From: Rattus norvegicus
Lineage: Eukaryota; Chordata; Mammalia; Rodentia; Muridae
NCBI RefSeq assembly: GCF_036323735.1
Contig: NC_086020.1
Span: 122,019,710 to 122,083,709, forward strand
Direction of reading: 5' to 3'
Length of the DNA: 64,000 nucleotides
Each line of letters starts with the position of its first letter. Position 1 is the stretch's first letter. A program made the position numbers and the translations under genes. The notes beneath the pieces are model-generated. The model did no database searches. It saw only the letters and a program-made list of their open reading frames with translations, and was not told the origin of the DNA. Of this stretch, positions 35,457 through 46,217 are shown piece by piece.

Positions 35457-35464
35457 TATTTATT
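35457..35464 (-). promoter_or_regulatory. TATA-like box of Il21
   Basis: AATAAATA on the minus strand, about 95 bp upstream of the Il21 ATG. This predicts transcription starting near 35430 and a 5'UTR of roughly 70 nt. Confidence 0.55.
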
Positions 35465-35526
35465 CATCCCTCGAGAAGAGGCAAAGCCCTCCCATTGCAG
35501 CCTGGAAATCTTTGTACAGTGTAGAG

Positions 35527-35554
35527 TGAGTAACTCGTTTTTCTTTTCCATTGG
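35527..35554 (-). promoter_or_regulatory. Il21 proximal promoter motif cluster
   Basis: Reading toward the gene: an inverted CCAAT box (35554-35550) abuts a GGAAAA NFAT-like core (35549-35544), and an AP-1-like TGAGTAA lies at 35527-35533. The cluster sits about 65-100 bp upstream of the TATA-like box. NFAT control of Il21 is established; use of these exact sites is inferred. Confidence 0.4.
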
Positions 35555-35678
35555 CTAGGTATACGTGTGCGTGTGGGGGCAGGGATGGATAGAGTCCACG
35601 AAATGTGCCCCATCTGCATCTTATACAGGAAAAAGAGACACAAGGGTGAATTCCAGTTTTCAGCACTCCTCACCAAGG

Positions 35679-35688
35679 TGTGTGTGTG

Positions 35689-35731
<43 letters not shown>
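35679..35731. repeat. (TG)n microsatellite in the Il21 promoter
   Basis: Nearly perfect TG dinucleotide run of about 53 bp with one CA interruption near its start, roughly 320-370 bp upstream of the Il21 ATG. Confidence 0.95.
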
Positions 35732-35732
<1 letters not shown>

Positions 35733-36944
35733 TGTCACAGGAGGCACCATCATTTCAGAGAAGTAAACACAAACACTTTGCTCATTTGCTCTGCATCCCT
35801 GGCACCTTTCCTGGTTTGTCTGACAGTCATAAAGGCACTTCTGCAATGAGTAAAGTGGCGGCATGCCCTTTGTTGGAACTTTTCATAGGGTAATGACCAT
35901 GCTTTCTGACTGAACCATCTATCCTGTATTCCATTGCAAAGACGGAAGACGTTAACTTGTAAGAGAAATTAAGTGATGGACTAGTTTCCTAACTAGTAAG
36001 AATATTTTAGATCCTTCTGTGTTTGCAGAGCTGTTAAAATAAGATTTGTTTTCAGTTTTCTCCAGTCTACCTCTAAATAGCATTAATGGTGCTTCCTGCC
36101 ACTTCATGTAATGATGTGGTTTGTAGTGCAATAAACTGTTTTGATGAACTACGTGGACAGCTATGTGGACAGCTCTCTGTGAAGACATTGCTCTGTCTTC
36201 ATTAAAATAAGGACCCACAAATTCTGTACCATTTGTTGTTTGTATTCAATGTACCAATTAAACAAATGAAAATGGTAAATGCTCCTCTCTGTCCAAGTTA
36301 AAAAAATATTATCTTCAAACATCAAGAGCAAAAGTATGTCTCTTTTCCTCCTAGGGCTGTATTGACTATTTCTGCTGGGTCTGAGCAGCAAGGTTCTAAT
36401 TGCATTTGTGACCAGGTAGAGCCTGATAAAAGTCTCGGAGAGCAGAAGTAGTTTTAGCGCCCACCTCTCTGCTGCATTTCTTGTTCGCGTGGCCCTTCAC
36501 CCACTGGAGAAAGTTGAGTGTTATACTGTGGCTCGAAGGATGTTTAGGGCATAGTCAGGTATTCTTATAAATAAGCCTCTTGACTGTAGATTTTGATTTA
36601 CCTGCTTGTCCACCTGTTTTGTCACACACCTAACAACCTTATCTTCCTGTATTCCAGAATGTTTGCAGCCAACATAGAGTCTGTACCTGATTTACTCTGA
36701 AGGTTGGATTGTGAAATGCAATAATATTAATTCAAGCTATGATCTTATGCAGGAGCTGGGCACTCTCAGTCTGAGGAAAAGGTGCTTCCGGTAATCGTTT
36801 AATAGTGTGAGGGAAGTTGCTGTGTGAACTTATTAACTGATAAGGACTAAAGCTCACCACTTGGTGCAGCCCATTGCTTTGCCCACATGGTCTTTTCTAT
36901 TTGTTTTCCTGATATACCTATGTAGATTCTATCTCTTGAGTTCA
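35732..36944. other. Upstream flank of Il21
   Basis: Unique, repeat-poor 1.2 kb that may include distal promoter elements. The frames here are short and unsupported. Confidence 0.45.
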
Positions 36945-37035
36945 CTATACACGGCAATTAAGAGTTCAAAAGCAGACTTCCTGAGTTCAAATCTAGACTC
37001 CAACAGTGCATTGCCATGTGACCTGGGTATGCTCT
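36945..37035 (+). mobile_element. MIR SINE fragment
   Basis: CGGCAATTAAGAGTTCAAAA, then CCTGAGTTCAAATCTAGACT and CATGTGACCTGGGTATGCTC follow the MIR tRNA-related head and core. Ancient. Confidence 0.65.
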
Positions 37036-37567
37036 GGTGACGGGAACGTGGGAGATTACAGGCTTACGGGACCAAGGAAAGGGCTGAGTATAGCACAAGG
37101 TGAAGGCCCAGGATACTAATTGATCCTAAATGAGGGTGGGAAGGAGGTACAGACACATACAAAGAAGACTAGATCAATAAATGCTAAGCCACACTCGTGG
37201 CATGGCTTTAGTGGTAGTAGAAACATCCAAAGTCATGCTGCCCATAGGAAACCACTGCTCTTGATCTGGTTACAGATTCTGTCATGCCTCAAGACCTCCT
37301 GGCACTTGCTACAAGCCACCTGTCCAGATCAAGTCTCAAGTGCCCTGCCCAAACATCCCCACCCAGGAGCCGTTAGGAGTGGGAATCCTGGGGACACTTC
37401 TGCAGTGCCGAGGATACTAGCTAGCATCATGGGACACACAGGAAGGAAAGCAAAGGGTCAAAGTAGATGAAATGATGAAAACATATCCTGCCCAGCACAT
37501 AGGCAGAGACATAGGAGATGTGTATCCTCAAAGGCTGGGGAAGCCAAGGAACAGACAAACTCCAGAG
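37036..37567. other. Intergenic, no feature seen
   Basis: Unique sequence. The 116-codon frame at 37120-37470 (+) has no recognisable domain. Confidence 0.45.
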
Positions 37568-37743
37568 CAGTCGTTCTTAACCTGTGGGTCACGACCCTCT
37601 TGGAGGTTAACTGACCCTTTCACAGGGGTCAGCTAAGACCATGGAAAAACACAGATTTTACACTATGGTTTTTAACAGTAGCAAAATTGCTGAAATAATG
37701 AAATAATTTATGGTGGGAGCACTAGGAATGTTGAGAACCGCTG
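37568..37743 (+). mobile_element. URR1-like hAT DNA transposon, nearly full length
   Basis: A 176-bp non-autonomous element. The ends CAGTCGTTCTTAACCT and TTGAGAACCGCTG form an imperfect terminal inverted repeat. The interior has GTGGGTCACGACCC and CCCTTTCACAGGGGTCA, typical of this rodent family. No transposase frame. Confidence 0.8.
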
Positions 37744-39779
37744 CGTTAGGGATCCTACTCCACCATGCATCTGCTTTGTTCTATGAGTTCCTTGTACCCC
37801 TGACCTTTTGAACTGCAAGATACTTACTTTGAGTTGTTTTGTGTTTGTTTGGTTAGCAATATAATTTTTTTTTATTTTTCCCTCTTACTGAAAATAGAGT
37901 TTTCTAAGATACTATATCCTGATTATGGCTCCCCCCTCTGCACCCCTCCAGACCCTCCCATCCCCACTTCCACCTGGACCCACCCCTTTTCTGTCTCGTA
38001 TTAGAAAACATACAGGCATCTAAGGGACAATGATACAATAAAATATAATAAGATGAAACAAAAACTATCATATCAGAAAAGAACAAAACGAGCAAACGGA
38101 GGGGGGAGCCAACAAAAGGCACAAGAAGCTACAGACCCAGAGGCACAAGCAGGTGTGCACTTGCTCGCACACTCAGGAACCCCACAGAAATACCAAACTT
38201 GAACCCGTAATACATATGTGAAGGGCCTGTAGTATAAAAAGAGAGAAGAAAATAATTAATAATGATAATGATAATGATAATAATTCTAAAATAAACAATA
38301 AAATAATTTTTTAAAAGAAGGAAAAACCTAGACACAACACAAGGAGACAAGAACCTTCAAAGGAGCCTCCATGTTGTCTTTTGCTGTGCACTGCTGGGCC
38401 TCAGCCCGTCCTAATGAGTAGTTTGTTTCTCCAGTGAAGTCCCTTGGAGGAAACTGAATTTTCATTTACAAGTGGTTATCAGTTGGAGAAAGCTTCTGGG
38501 TTAGGGATAGAGGCATGTGTCCATTTCTTCCAACTGGTGCAGACCCATGCAGGCCCTGTGCAGCTGCCTCAGCTCTGTGAGTTCATGTGAGCACTGGTCC
38601 TGGGCGTTTAGAAAGCCTTGTTTTCTTGGTTTCCTCCATCCCCCAGCTCTTATGTTCTTCCCACCTCCTCCTCTGTAAGGTTCTCTGAGCTCTGGGGATG
38701 AGGGAAAACATTTGATGGAGATTTTCCCATTTAGGGCTTAGTGTTCCAAGGCCTCTTACTCTCTGCATACTGCCCAGCTGTGGGTGTCTTTATTTGTGCT
38801 ATTACAGGAGGAAGGGGGAAGCTTCTCTGGTGATGGCTGAGCAAGGAACTGATCTGTGAGTATAGCAGGATGTCACTAGGAGTCATTTTATTGTTTTGCA
38901 TTTGCTGTTGCTATAGTTTGTTTTCAGAAAGTATCTGGTTTTGCCACAGGTCCCTGGACTATCTAGACTCCTAAGCAGTATTGGACATGGGTTCCATCCC
39001 CTGGAGTGGGCCTTAAGTCCAATGAGATATTGGCTGGTTACTCCCACAAGCTTAAGTCATCATGGTCCTAGCAGATCTACACAGGACACCATTGTAGAGC
39101 AGGGGATTTGCGAGCAGGTTGACGTTTATGGCTCTCCTATGGTGGGATCTAGAGGACCTCCCTGTACCAAAGACACTAGCAAGTAAGGGCGAAGGCTCTT
39201 GTGGGGAAGGGCTTGACTCTCCATGCTCAGTGAGTTGCATAGGTCTTGGCTTTAGTCATGGAAGCGTGATCTCAGTTTGTGGAGAGCACAGGTAACAGCC
39301 TGTGGGTTTTTTTTGGTGGGGGGAGGTTTCCTGTGGATCCCTTTTGGACAACAACTCAAAAAGACATAACCCAATCCCAGTCCTGAAAGCATCCTGTGGT
39401 GACAAGAGGTGTTCAGTTGGAGCTTTATCTGCCCCAATATTTGGCAGCTTACTCAGATTGCCTTCATACATGTATACATTTTAGGAGGCTTCTACTGCAT
39501 TAGGTTTCCATGCTGCCCCTAAAACAGACTTTAATTTCAGCTGTCTCTCCCCATATCCTTCCCTCATCCCCCTCTTTTCTCTCCCTCTCCACTTGACCCT
39601 ACCATTCCAGTGACCTCCCCATTTATCCATAACTACCTATTCTCTTTGTCCTTCCTGGGAAAAGCTGCCTGTTCTCCACTAGTCCCTTACTCTGTACCTA
39701 ACCTCTGGTTCTACTGAGTATAGCTTGGTTATCATTGGCTTAACAGGTTATCCCACAAACGTGAACACACACCATATTC

Positions 39780-41130
39780 GTTTTTTGGGGGTCTAGGTTA
39801 TTTCATTTGGGATGATTTTTTTCTAGTTCCATCCATTTGCTTGCAAATTTCATGACTTCATTATTTATAACGGCTGAGTAGTATTTCATTGGGTAACTGT
39901 ACCACATTTTCTTTTTCTATTCATCTGCTAAGGGCTATCGAGGTTGTTTCCAGTTCCTGGCCACTATGAATAGAAAAGTAACAAATATGGTTGAGCAAGT
40001 GTTCTTGTGGTAGGGTAGAGCATCCTTTGGGTAGTGCCCAACAGTAGTTGGATCTTGAGGTAGAGTGATTTCTGTCTTCCTGAGGAATGGTCACACTGTT
40101 TTCCACAGTGGCTGTACAAGTTTGCCCTCCCACAAGCAGTGGATGAGTGTTCCTACCTCTCCACAGTCTCATCAGCATGAGTATTTTATTGTATCTTTGC
40201 CATTCTTATGGGGGTAAGACGATCTTTTGGATATGTTCTTGGATTCAGTCTGTATTTTATTGAGAAGTTTTAAATCTATATTCAGAAGAAAAATTGGTGT
40301 ATAATTCTCTTTGTTGGATCTTTATGTGTGGTTAGGGTATCAAGGTAACTGTGGCCTCATAAAATGAATTGGGCAGTTCTTCCTTTTGTTTCTATTTTTG
40401 TGGAATAATCCAAGGAGTATGTTGTTATGTCCCCCTTTTCATTTGTAATTTGGATATTCTCTTTCTGCCTTTTAGTTCATTTGGATACAAGTTTGCCCTT
40501 CTTATTGATTTTCTTATTGATGGTCAGATAGCATTCAGGGAGTTATTTCAATTTTCTTGTACCATTTGAGACTTGCTTTGTATCCTAATCCTAACCCTAA
40601 CCCTTAGTATATATGTAGCCAATACTGGAGAAGTTCCATGAAGTGCCCCTGAGAAGAAGGTATATTCTTCTGGGTTTGGATGAAATGTTCTGTAAATATG
40701 TTAGGTCCATTTGGCTTATAACATCTGTAGTTCCATTATTTCTCTGTTTAATGTTTGTGTATTGGTGAGAGTAGGGTATTAAAGTTTCTCACTGTCAGTT
40801 TGGTTTGAGCTGCAATAGTATTTCTTTCGTTTGCATCCTTGTGTTTGGGGAATAGATGTTAAGAATTGCAATGTCCTCTTGCTGGATATTGCCTCTGATG
40901 AGTATGTAATGTCCTTCTTTGTCTCTTCTGATCAGTTTCGGTTTGAAGTCTATGTTTTCAGATATTAAAATAGCTACTCCATCCTGCCATTTTGCTTGGT
41001 TTGTCCTTTTTCAACCCTTTGCCTTGATGTCTACAGTTGATGTTGAGGTGTGTTTCTTGGTTACAACAGAAGAATGAATCCTGTGTTCACATCCATTCTG
41101 TTAGTTTCTGTGTTTACTGAATTCTTTTAA
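39780..41130 (-). pseudogene. L1 ORF2p pseudogene (copy G)
   Basis: Recognisable blocks only. The endonuclease-domain match to WQDGVAILISENID is at about 41000-40940. Reverse-transcriptase fragments span 40800-40250, with C-terminal sequence at 40180-39800. No frame longer than about 85 codons survives. Confidence 0.75.
40583..40605. repeat. Short telomere-like (CCCTAA)n tract
   Basis: CCTAATCCTAACCCTAACCC and adjoining bases form about three and a half units of the vertebrate telomere repeat inside the L1 reverse-transcriptase region. Confidence 0.8.
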
Positions 41131-41204
41131 ATCCTCAAGTATGTAACATTTTGTTACAGAAGCAACAGGAAATTAAAATGCCCAAGCACTGATTTTAATT
41201 TTTG

Positions 41205-41395
41205 ACAGAGTCATACATCCCAGATTGGCTTCAGACTTGCTATACAGCTCAAAATAGCCTTGAACTTCTGAGCCTCCTGGTTTCTGCCTCCCAGGAAGTA
41301 GGATTAACAGATGTGTAACTACCACATGTGGCTTATGTAGTCCTGGGGATGCATGAGGCAAGGTCTCTAACCACTGAGCTATATCTCCAGCCCTA
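41205..41395 (-). mobile_element. B4-type SINE, antisense
   Basis: TTGAACTTCTGAGCCTCCTG, then TCCTGGGGATGCATGAGGCA and ACCACTGAGCTATATCTCCA. Confidence 0.75.
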
Positions 41396-41444
41396 GAATT
41401 TTTACTCTTGAGGAAAGGGGGGGGGCAGCATGTTCTGTGACTGT

Positions 41445-41610
41445 GTCGGGCTTTTGCAGTGTACAGAGAGAGGATGGGGAGGTGTGAGGATGGGAGGAAC
41501 CTGAGCACCCAGCCATGCAGTGTGAACTCCAGAGACTACCAGGGAGGTGTGGTGAGGATGAGAGGAAGATGAGCGCTCAGCTGTGCAGTGTGAACTGCAG
41601 AGACTAGACG
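41445..41610. repeat. Imperfect tandem duplication, about 70-75-bp unit
   Basis: The block around GGAGGTGTGAGGATGGGAGG through TGCAGTGTGAACTCCAGAG recurs as GGTGTGGTGAGGATGAGAGG through TGCAGTGTGAACTGCAGAG, with several substitutions. Confidence 0.8.
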
Positions 41611-42466
41611 ATGAGTCCAGCCCTCTCAACCCCGAGAGGCCTTCGGTCAGACCAACAGTATGCTTCAGAGCCACAAAGCTAATCTTGCCTTTTGTTTGAA
41701 TTTACCACTATATTGAGTGATAAGGCCACACTCATTGTAGGTGCATACGCAAAGATGGTGGTTCTCTGCTTAAAGCATAGCCCATGGCTTCTCTGCAATC
41801 TCAGTCATTGTTTAATTATGTGGCAGCACTAAGTCTGCCGTAACCCCTGCTTTCCAAATGAAGCTTTAGGAGCTGAAGGTACCAGAGAATACTTTGATTA
41901 CAGTGTGAATCCTGTGTTGTCTTGTGCGAGATTTTTGCTGTAAGGAACACAGGCTGAATGCAAGAAACACCACTTGTGGAGCCCTGTGGAGAAAGCAGCA
42001 CCGGGTTCTCTTATCTGAGGCTCCAGCCACACCGTGGTGAGCCACACCCATCCATGGTACTGCCAACTTCCATTTCATAGACTCCCACACAGCCACAGTG
42101 AACTGCAGTGGCTCCCTTTCTAAAACCTGCACCTGGGGGCCAAATCTTTTTTGTAGATAAAACACGTTATGTGTATAACACTTACTGCTTCATAATGGTT
42201 TAATTCACCCAAAGCCTTTCTATTGTATCATGATCTTTTGTATCAGGTTCCTATCTACTCTTTCAGTCTCACTTTCCAGTGTTTCTCTTTAACCCCATTT
42301 CCCCCTAGGCCTGTGGTTTTTATTATTTACTCTTGCACGGTGCTGTGATTTTATACACATATCTCATAGTAGAGTGGGACTAATGGCATTTTGTTTGTAA
42401 GTGTTGCACTCATATTACATCAGTAAATTTAAATCCAGGTCAAAAGAAGGGGTTTTGCTTGTGTTT

Positions 42467-42470
<4 letters not shown>
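41611..42470. other. Intergenic, no feature seen
   Basis: Unique sequence. Confidence 0.5.
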
Positions 42471-42514
<44 letters not shown>

Positions 42515-42515
42515 T
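42471..42515. repeat. (CT)n microsatellite
   Basis: Perfect CT run with one TT interruption. Confidence 0.96.
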
Positions 42516-42544
42516 TCATTTGTTTTGCTTGTTTTTCTGTTTTG

Positions 42545-42770
42545 GCTTCCAGCTCTGGAGATTCAAGCCAGGGTCTTGTGCATGGGTACTTTGCAGTCCA
42601 TAGAGCCATAACCAGGCCTTTAATCTTTTTTGTTTTAATTAAGAAATAATATTTCTGAGTTGTCCAGGCTAGCCTTGAACTCATTAAGTAGCCCAAGCTG
42701 GTCTTGAACTTGCCAGCCTCTTTCCCTCAGACTCCTAAGCAGCTGTAATTCTAGATGGCCAGGCTTGGCT
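42545..42770 (-). mobile_element. Antisense SINE pair (tRNA-derived and B1-like)
   Basis: CTGGAGATTCAAGCCAGGGT (ID/B4 part) is followed by GTTGTCCAGGCTAGCCTTGA and AAGCTGGTCTTGAACTTGCC (B1-like part). Confidence 0.65.
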
Positions 42771-43384
42771 GGGGTATTCTCTAACGTTCACAGGCCTCCT
42801 GAATCCATTTGCAGAATTTAGTGTTCATATTTGTGGGAAGAGAATGGTCTTGAATTTCCTCAACTGGCTTCTCAGGGAAAACATCGTGCAAGTGCTGTTC
42901 ACAGACTCCAGGGGGCGTCGGTGAAAGCCATGAAAACAATAGCATATCCCATCGTGCCAACCTCAAATCAGAGATTTTACACAGAAGCTGGGCAGAGGCA
43001 TCCTGTGCACAGCCGAGTGGCTTCATGCCTGGATCGCCTCAGTACCTTGGTGTTGGGTGATGAACTTCCGAGGGTGTCCCTGCAAATGCTTGAAAGAAAG
43101 AAGAAAACTTTAGTCATCTATCTACAGGAGGAGAGTCATGGTCATATTTCAAGAGCTTTCTGTGACAGCCTGTGCTTATGATACAGGGCAGAAACACAGC
43201 CGAGGGGGTGTGCCAGGCCACCTGCTCTCAAGGCAGTGAGAGAAATGGGCAGTGTGATCTGAGCAGATGACAGTCTTTGTAGGTCTGCACTTGCCTGGGC
43301 TGATGGCACCCAACTCCCGTGCCCTGTCTGCAAGCTCTTCCTCCAGCCACTAGCTGCTGTGAAGTCTGAAGGTGCTGCACAGAG
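42771..43384. other. Intergenic, no gene recognised
   Basis: Unique sequence with a CTCF-like core AGGGGGCG at 42910-42917 (+). The 116-codon frame at 42831-43181 has no recognisable domain. Confidence 0.45.
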
Positions 43385-43860
43385 ACCAGCACTCACATAT
43401 GCAAGTGGCAAAAGTGGTTTTATTTAGAGAAAGCAAGAAGCCTGCATGTAGGTCGGCCACTTACAAAAATGGCCAAGACCCCAACAAAGGCATGCAGGCC
43501 TGTTTATAGGGAACTAAGGGAATTTTAACTAAGCTTGGGTAATCTAAAACTTCATTGGTGGGTGCTGGGGATGATATATGGGTTGGTTGGTGATTAGCTT
43601 GTGTCCAGGTGTTCAGTGGACTGCATTCCTGTGTCACGAAAGTTAAACCACAGGATGCGATACCCAAACTATATATGGCTGCCCAGCAGATGGACCATCC
43701 TGAGGTATTTCCCCGTCCTTGTTGTTATCTTCAGGCTGTTCTTTGAATGGGGGATTTTATGGCCTTGTTCTTGGAATTTATGGTCTGTTTCTGGATCTGG
43801 TGACTTATGGCCTAGCCCCTGGAACTTACAACTTAAGGGAATTAGGTGCATCTTGTACCA
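43385..43860 (-). mobile_element. Probable solo ERV LTR, antisense
   Basis: About 475 bp with LTR architecture on the minus strand: a TATA box (CCATATATAG) at about 43680-43671 and a poly(A) signal AATAAA at about 43421-43416, roughly 255 bp apart. No gag, pol or env frame adjoins it, which fits a solo LTR left by recombination. Family not assigned. Confidence 0.5.
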
Positions 43861-45440
43861 CTGAGGCCAGACAAGGCAGTCCTCTGCTACTATGAGGCAG
43901 GGGCCATGGACCAACCCATGTATGTTCTTTGGTTGGTAGCTTAGCTCTGGGAGTTCCCAGGGGTCCAGGAACTTGACACTGTTGGTCTTCCTATGGAGTT
44001 ACCATCCCCTTCAGCTCCTTCAGTCCTTCCCCTAGCTCTTCCATAGGGGTCCCAACCTCAGTCTAACCATAGGTATCTGCATCCATCTCAGTCAGCTGCT
44101 GGTGAAGCCTCTCAGAGGACAGCCATGCTAGACTCCAGTTTATTAACACATGGTAACAGTGTCAGGGTTTAGTGCCCACTCATGATATGGATCCCAAGTT
44201 CTACAGGTTACTGGGTGGCCTTTCCTTAAGTCTTTGCTCCATTTTTGTCCCTGCATTTCCTTTAGACAGGAACTATTCTGGATCAAAAATTTCGAAGATA
44301 GTTTGGTGACCCCATCTCTCCACTGGGGGCCCTGTCTGTCTACCGGAGGAGATCTCTTCAGGCTCCTCCTCCCCACTGTTGAGCATTTCAGTGAAGGTCA
44401 TCCCCACTGAGTCCTGGGAGCCTCTCACGTCCCAGGTCTCTGGGACTTTCTAGACGTTCCCCCCACCCCCAACCCTACAACTGCATATTTCCATTCATGC
44501 TCCTGGCTCTCTGGGCTTTCTTCCTGTTTCCGCCCCCATACTCTCCTATACCCCTTTTCTCCTCCCCTCATCCCTTCCTCTCTCTGCCTTCCATAATTAT
44601 TTTGTTCCACCTTCTCAGTGGCTGAAGCAACCTCACTCACTTTGGCCTTCCCTCTTATGGTTAACACTATGGGTTGTATCCTGCGTATTCTGTACTTTGG
44701 GGCTGACATCCAGGCGTCTGTGAGCACATACCATGCGTGTTATTTTGGGTCTGGGTTACCTCACTCAAGATAATATTTTCTAGCTTCATCCATTTGCCTG
44801 CAAAAGTCACGATGTCCTCATTATTAATAGCCGAAGAATACTGTATTGTGTAAATGAACCACATTTTTTTTTTTTTGGTATCCATTCTTTGGTTGAGGGA
44901 CATCTGAGTTGTTTCCAGCATCTGACTATACAAATGAGGCTGCTATAAACTTAGTGGAGCACGTGCCCTTGTGGCATGGTGGGGCACCTTTTGGGTATCT
45001 GCCCAGGAGTGGTATAGCTGGGTCTTCAGGTAGAACTATTTCCAATTTTCTGAGGAACCACCAGATTGATTTTCACAGTGGTTGTACCAGTTTGCAAACC
45101 CACCAGCAATTAAGAAGTGTTCCTCTTTCTCCAGTGTGCTGTCACTTGAGTTTTTGATCTTAGCCATTCTGATTGGTGTAAGGAGGAATCTCAGGGTCGT
45201 TTTGATTTGTATTTCTCTTATGACTAAAGATGTTGAATATCTCTTTAAGTGCTTCTCACCCATTCAAGATTCCTCTGTTGAGAATTTTGTTTAGCTCTGT
45301 ACCCTTTTTTAATTGGGTTATTTGGGTTTTTGGAGTCTAACTTCTTGAGTTATATATTATATATTTTAGATATTAGCCTTCTGTTGGATGTAAAGTTAGT
45401 GAAGATCTTTTCCAACCTGTAAGTTGCCATGCATTTGAAT
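43861..45440 (-). mobile_element. 5'-truncated old L1 (copy H), antisense
   Basis: On the minus strand: the ORF2 C-terminus (45435-44667) and an older 3'UTR (44660-43862). It adjoins the LTR directly. Confidence 0.87.
44667..45430 (-). pseudogene. L1 ORF2p C-terminal fragment (copy H)
   Basis: The frame at 44933-44667 carries WFIYTIQYSSAINNEDIVTF and KLENIILSEVTQTQNNTHGM. Upstream sequence (45263-45036) carries IREIQIKTTLRFLLTPIRM. The pieces are in different frames. Catalytic domains are absent. Confidence 0.82.
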
Positions 45441-45960
45441 TGCACCTATTTGACAGGATAATTCTTCCCAATCCCTACCTTAAATGTGTGTTTAAAGTAA
45501 AAGAATTGTGCACTATCTTCTCCAGAGAACAGAGGTTTTGATTTGAGGTCTGGGGTTCCTTCTCCTCACCTTGAATTAATGATCTTTTAACAGAAAAGTC
45601 AAAACATCATTTGTCTGGGAAGAACTATAAAAGGTGATGACAGCCTGGGAATGTGATGTCTCTGAGTCCATGAATGAGACCTTTTTACTTTCGAAAGCAT
45701 CTCTCTCGTTTCTAGTTAACACTCCTAGGTGCTACAACAGTCTGATTAGGCACTCCTGCACAGCTTCTCCATTGCACAGACCCGTGTTAAAAGCTGTCAA
45801 TCACTCTCCGGGTCAGCAGGGACCAACAGAGAGGAAACATTTTCATACAGTTTTGTTTAGGATGGGTAAGACACTGTTTATATTTTCATTTATTTCAGCA
45901 CTCTCAATTGTGGCTTGTAACTCCTTTCACAAACCTCTATCTCCAGATTATTTGCACTAA
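45441..45960. other. Intergenic, no feature seen
   Basis: Unique sequence. Confidence 0.5.
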
Positions 45961-46082
45961 GATTCATAACAGTAGCAAGCTTACAGTTGTGAAGTATCAA
46001 TGAAATAATTTTATGGTTGGGGTCACCACAACTACAAGAAACTGTATTGGCTGCAGCATTAGGAAGATTGAGAACGACTGAT
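45961..46082 (+). mobile_element. URR1-like hAT fragment (3' part)
   Basis: AGATTCATAACAGTAGCAAG, then AATTTTATGGTTGGGGTCAC and TTAGGAAGATTGAGAACGAC. Same family as the copy at 37568, with the 5' part missing. Confidence 0.75.
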
Positions 46083-46116
46083 TTATCTGCTACGTTTTAT
46101 ATTATTAGAAAGAGAT

Positions 46117-46217
46117 GGGGGTTGGGGATTTAGCTCAGTGGTAGAGCACTTGCGTAGCAAGCGCAAGGCTCTGGGTTCGGTCCCCAGCTCCTAAAAGAAA
46201 AGAAAAAGAAAGAAAGA
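46117..46217 (+). mobile_element. ID SINE
   Basis: GGGGTTGGGGATTTAGCTCA head and GGTTCGGTCCCCAGCTCC end, with an A/G-rich tail to about 46217. AGAAAGAGA occurs on both sides (46106-46114 and at the end of the tail), a possible short target-site duplication. Little diverged. Confidence 0.92.

Larger units (their letters stand above)
37850..41145 (-). mobile_element. Old L1 (copy G), antisense, with internal deletions
   Basis: On the minus strand: endonuclease region (41130-40900), reverse-transcriptase region (about 40800-40250), ORF2 C-terminus (about 40200-39780) and a long 3'UTR (39540-37855). Stops and frameshifts are frequent and parts of ORF2 are missing. A short telomere-like insertion lies at 40583-40605. 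Confidence 0.85.
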
